Shown here: positions 61,102-64,000 of the stretch, piece after piece | Layout: every line of letters starts with the position of its first letter | How positions within the stretch are numbered: position 1 is the first letter of the stretch | Assembly (NCBI RefSeq): GCF_032854445.1 | Contig: NC_088300.1 | Span: 70,966,984-71,030,983, forward strand | Source of the DNA: Liolophura sinensis | Taxonomy: Eukaryota; Mollusca; Polyplacophora; Chitonida; Chitonidae | Reading direction: 5' to 3' | DNA length: 64,000 nucleotides | The notes under the pieces: generated by a model | Seen by the model: the letters and a program-made list of their open reading frames with translations, nothing else | The model's database searches: none | Told to the model about the DNA's origin: nothing | Translations under genes and position numbers: made by a program

Positions 61102-61217
61102 GTTTGCGCAACGAAAACGTTATATGGTGTTCCCCATGCCCAAGAAACAGCCATTGCACCAAACCATGCTGTAATTACAGGCGTGACATTCGGTGTTCAT
61201 TTCTGCTGAATGAATGA
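61102..61217 (+). CDS. Possible last exon, Cys-rich in one frame
   Basis: The acceptor TCAATCTCTCTCTTAACAG is among the best in the window. Starting in phase 1, the frame reads ENVIWCSPCPRNSH, then CTKPCCNYRRDIRC and a TGA, with six Cys spaced C-x2-C-x5-C-x3-CC-x7-C, as in small disulfide-rich secreted domains. The phase-0 frame is also open for 35 codons (LYGVPHAQETAIAPNHAVIT), so the frame is not settled. No upstream partner or signal peptide was found. Confidence 0.35.
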
Positions 61218-61743
61218 AGTCATTCGGAACATGCGTCGAAGTACGTGTTTTTGCTGCATAACACCGACGGGCTTTGGTCATTTGCTTTTGACATAACATG
61301 TTTAATAACGCGCGATATTTAACTTGGCATATGGTCTATAGAACTAGTTTAATAAAATCGCTATGTTCGATTTATGAACAGTTGCAATCAAAGGACAAAT
61401 GAGACATTATTTTGATATCTCCTAAGCAAACATGGTATACACGGTATGAACACTGATTTAGGGGCGTCTTTCTGTCATTCAGAGACTGTTTTTCCTTACA
61501 TGACTCCACCCTATTTTTTTTACTTAATTCACCTTCGTAGTTCTTTGTGGTTTGTGTTGAACGTTGTTCTCGAAATGCCATGAAGAATACATTGCTACCA
61601 CATGTATGAAGAATGGGCAAAGATAACACAATGATACATACCATGTATGCACTTAGTAAAAGTGGTGATATACGAGGAAATTGTTCAGTTGTTCACGTTC
61701 AAAGTACAATTCAGCTAGCAAAGTTGATATTTCAGTCAAGTTG

Positions 61744-61975
61744 TATGTTATTTGATTTATTTATTTATTTGATTGGAGTTTTACGCCGTAGCCAAGAGTA
61801 TTTTACATAATGGTACTAGGAAACCCATGACCATTCGTAGATTGCTGACAAGCCTTCCTAATTACGTCCGGAGACGAAGCCAGCATTAGCTGGACTTGAA
61901 CTCATCGCGCCCGCTTTGGTGGGAGGCTTCTGGGTCATTGCGCCGCGCTGGCGTGCTAACCACCTCGAGCTTCCA
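61744..61975 (-). mobile_element. SINE family A, near full length
   Basis: A (TTTA)n tail, GGAGTTTTACGCCGTAGCCA, TTGCTGACAAGCCTTCC, ACGTCCGGAGACGAAGCC, and a tRNA-like head GCGCCGCGCTGGCGTGCTAA at the right end. Part of the middle is deleted. Confidence 0.8.
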
Positions 61976-62754
61976 TACTTTTGTAAATGGTATCAGACTA
62001 CCGGAGTCCATAGTAATCATTCATTTGAGACTTACATTATTTGTGTAATGCAGGGATACGTGGCATGCTATTTTGTCCTTATTCAGGTGTCTAAATATAA
62101 ACACCATTTAAATCAAGCAAGGAAATCGTCGGTGTGACAGCTATTCTTGTCTAACAAATAAGGAGGTTGTTTCTGTTTAGGCTTTTCACTTAAATCGGTT
62201 TCTGTCCTGCTGATTCAAAATAATATAATATACCAGTGTCAAACCAATTACTTTTTTCCTCTCTGCTTAATGGTTGCATGGGTTCACCATATTGACAACT
62301 TCTGTTAACGAAATTCTGAATGTTCCATTCCTCAAGTCTATGATGATTCTGATCACAATAAATTCATTAAAGTGTTCACCCAGACAAGAATATCCTGGCA
62401 TGTAATGTGTGGTTTGGATCAGACAAACATTTTCAAAAGGCATTATAAAACATTCTCATCAATATGTCAACAGAATGGATGTGCGAAATAAGTCAAAGTG
62501 GATCCCGGTAATACGCAAAAAAATGAATGCATAGGGCCAAGCGCATAAAGCCTTGGATAAGATAGCCAAAACAAGCCCGATTAGAGCGTAGATACGCTTC
62601 AAAATGTATTGTTTCTCTACCGCTAGTGTGAGAACTGTGTGTTAACTCCTTGTCCGTCATTTCTTCAGTCTGTCAGTCCTTCACGAATCAGTTTTCCGGA
62701 TTTTGTTTCAAACTGGTTCGTCCAGACATTGCATGAATTTTGTTTTAACTACCG

Positions 62755-62792
62755 ATGTAAATTTAAATTTAATTTAATTTAAATTTAAATGG
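62755..62792. repeat. Palindromic AATTTAAATT tract
   Basis: AAATTTAAATTTAATTTAAT and its mirror form a 33-bp, almost perfect A/T palindrome that can fold back on itself. Confidence 0.8.
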
Positions 62793-62829
62793 CACAACAT
62801 CCACAAGAAGTGGTAGGAACGTGTGCTAG

Positions 62830-63252
62830 TTTCTCAGCCTAATTGTCTGCTGTTTCTTGAGGTATATAGGTGATAGCTCTTGTGGTGTTGATACATGTTA
62901 AACAGACGGTGACTTCACGAGCATTGCAAGTGAGTGAGTACATAGTACACTTGGGACTCCTTACAGTGTATGGACGTGTAATATGTCTCCATCTTGCAGG
63001 ACGGATTTCCACCCTTCTTTTATCTTGTGCTGCTTCACTGAGACGACTTACCGAAGGCAAGTAGGCCGTCTCACCCGACCCACTATACTGATTCGGGCCA
63101 ACCAGTCGTTGCACTAAGCCCTTAATTCTGAACGTCAATCTAGGAATCTACAACTTCCTCTTTTAAAGTCCTATCTATGACCCGACCCAGGATCGACCCT
63201 CCATCTAACGCCCCCGAAGCGTACGCTCTATCAACTGAGCCATCGGGGCCGG
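62830..63252 (-). mobile_element. SINE family B with intact tRNA-like head
   Basis: The - strand starts with GGCCCCGATGGCTCAGTTGA (A box) and GAGGGTCGATCCTGGGTCG (B box), a 73-nt tRNA-like head. Then come GGAAGTTGTAGATTCCTAG, the core CGACTGGTTGGCCCGAATCAG, and CTACTTGCCTTCGGTAAGTC with AGTGAAGCAGCAC. The head is close enough to a tRNA to be mistaken for one, but no acceptor-stem partner follows and the body matches the 10.1 kb copy. Confidence 0.8.
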
Positions 63253-64000
63253 TCAAACACGAGTTTTGCAGTGTATTCTATTATTTACGATGTTTTCCCT
63301 ATAGTCAACCTTAACCTATTTAATTTTGTCTGTCCCTCGTAAAATAACAAATAAACGTTTGCACGAATGAAGGCTTAGTCGAGTCACATGGAGATGACTT
63401 TTGTCACATGACCTCACTGGCCAATAGTATATTACGACCATACAAACTTGTTATCAAAACTTACAGCTATTTAATTTTAAGTTTTGGATCCAATTTGGAA
63501 GAATTAGCCATGAACTGTCTTAAACAAAGGGTAAGAAAAAGCTACCAACTTTTGTAAGTACAGACCACATGCATTTTCGAGTTACGTTGGTAAACAAATT
63601 CAGCTTAAATTCAGCTTAATTGCAGTTAATGAAATAAATTATTTCGCTGGTCTTTAGGGGGTTTCTTCATACTTAGTGAGAGCACTTATGTTTGAATATA
63701 TACGAAATGACAAGTTATACACTTTTTACAAGGACTATATATTTCGGTAAATTTAGGGAACGGTTGTTCAAAATATCAACTTATTCACCTTTCGGTTCAA
63801 AGCCACCGACTGATGGTCGAAACACTCGAGTTACACTTAGTTACTGTTTGGTTGTGTCGCGCAACGCCATTGATTCCTCGTCGGATACCGTGGAGGAACA
63901 CTAGTATTAGTCACGTTTTCCATCAATTTACACTGTTAATCCAAGGAGCACTGCAACTAAGGTTCGCCTAGAGATCGACCATGATCCTTGTAACCTTACC
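63253..64000. other. Right edge, no supported gene
   Basis: Unique AT-rich sequence. A 70-codon + strand ORF (63692-63904) ends in a stretch reading SKPPTDGRNTRV then SRNAIDSSSDTVEEH, but has no acceptor or known motif, so I do not call it a gene. Confidence 0.4.

Noticed and set aside
63180-63252. tRNA gene
   Set aside because: A and B boxes are present, but the head runs straight into a SINE body shared with 10.1 kb and shows no proper acceptor stem partner.

Overview
This is nuclear DNA from an animal, most likely a mollusc or another lophotrochozoan. It is AT-rich and intron-rich, with GT-AG introns in phase, AATAAA signals, tRNA-headed SINEs with (TAAA)n tails, many minisatellites and (AT)n tracts, and Penelope-like retroelements. 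There are no bacterial operons. The phylum call is inference from the repeat types; I could not search a database.

Left edge (1-519, + strand): the last exon of a DNA/RNA non-specific endonuclease-like gene, entering from outside the window. About 5.7 kb of SINE-bearing spacer follows.

6.2-16.7 kb (- strand): the one gene I can model from start codon to stop. Six exons join in frame through five phase-1 introns into a 653-residue protein. It has a signal peptide, one Ig V-type domain, three membrane helices, a cytoplasmic tail with six (S/T)LPK-type motifs and an acidic stretch, and a C-terminal NHL/TRIM-like beta-propeller. I do not recognise this domain order in any family I know, and it is the strongest candidate for something undescribed. 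Its introns carry a 43-bp minisatellite, several SINEs and a decayed Penelope-like element whose GIY-YIG nuclease lies upstream of the reverse transcriptase (Naiad-like order).

16.7-33.4 kb: mostly gene-poor. It holds a 20-bp minisatellite, a second Penelope relic between inverted repeats, the last exon of an unrecognised - strand gene (26.1 kb) with a decayed copy of its 3' end at 29.6-30.1 kb, and a possible - strand exon at 29.2 kb.

33.4-47.6 kb: a + strand coding-like fragment with a 1-nt frameshift (33.4 kb), a possible - strand ORF (35.4 kb), about 10 kb with little visible coding, a - strand exon at 46.0 kb, and a small two-exon - strand gene model (46.5-47.6 kb) with ETS-type promoter motifs and an apparent 1-nt frameshift.

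47.6-64 kb: minisatellites (48.2 and 52.3 kb), long (AT)n tracts, an inverted-repeat element (59.1 kb), and several short exon candidates at 54.9, 56.1, 58.7, 59.7 and 61.1 kb that I could not join into genes. It ends with a well-preserved tRNA-headed SINE at 62.8-63.25 kb.

Exon calls other than the 6.2-16.7 kb gene rest on splice-site quality plus an open frame only. Most would need transcript evidence.
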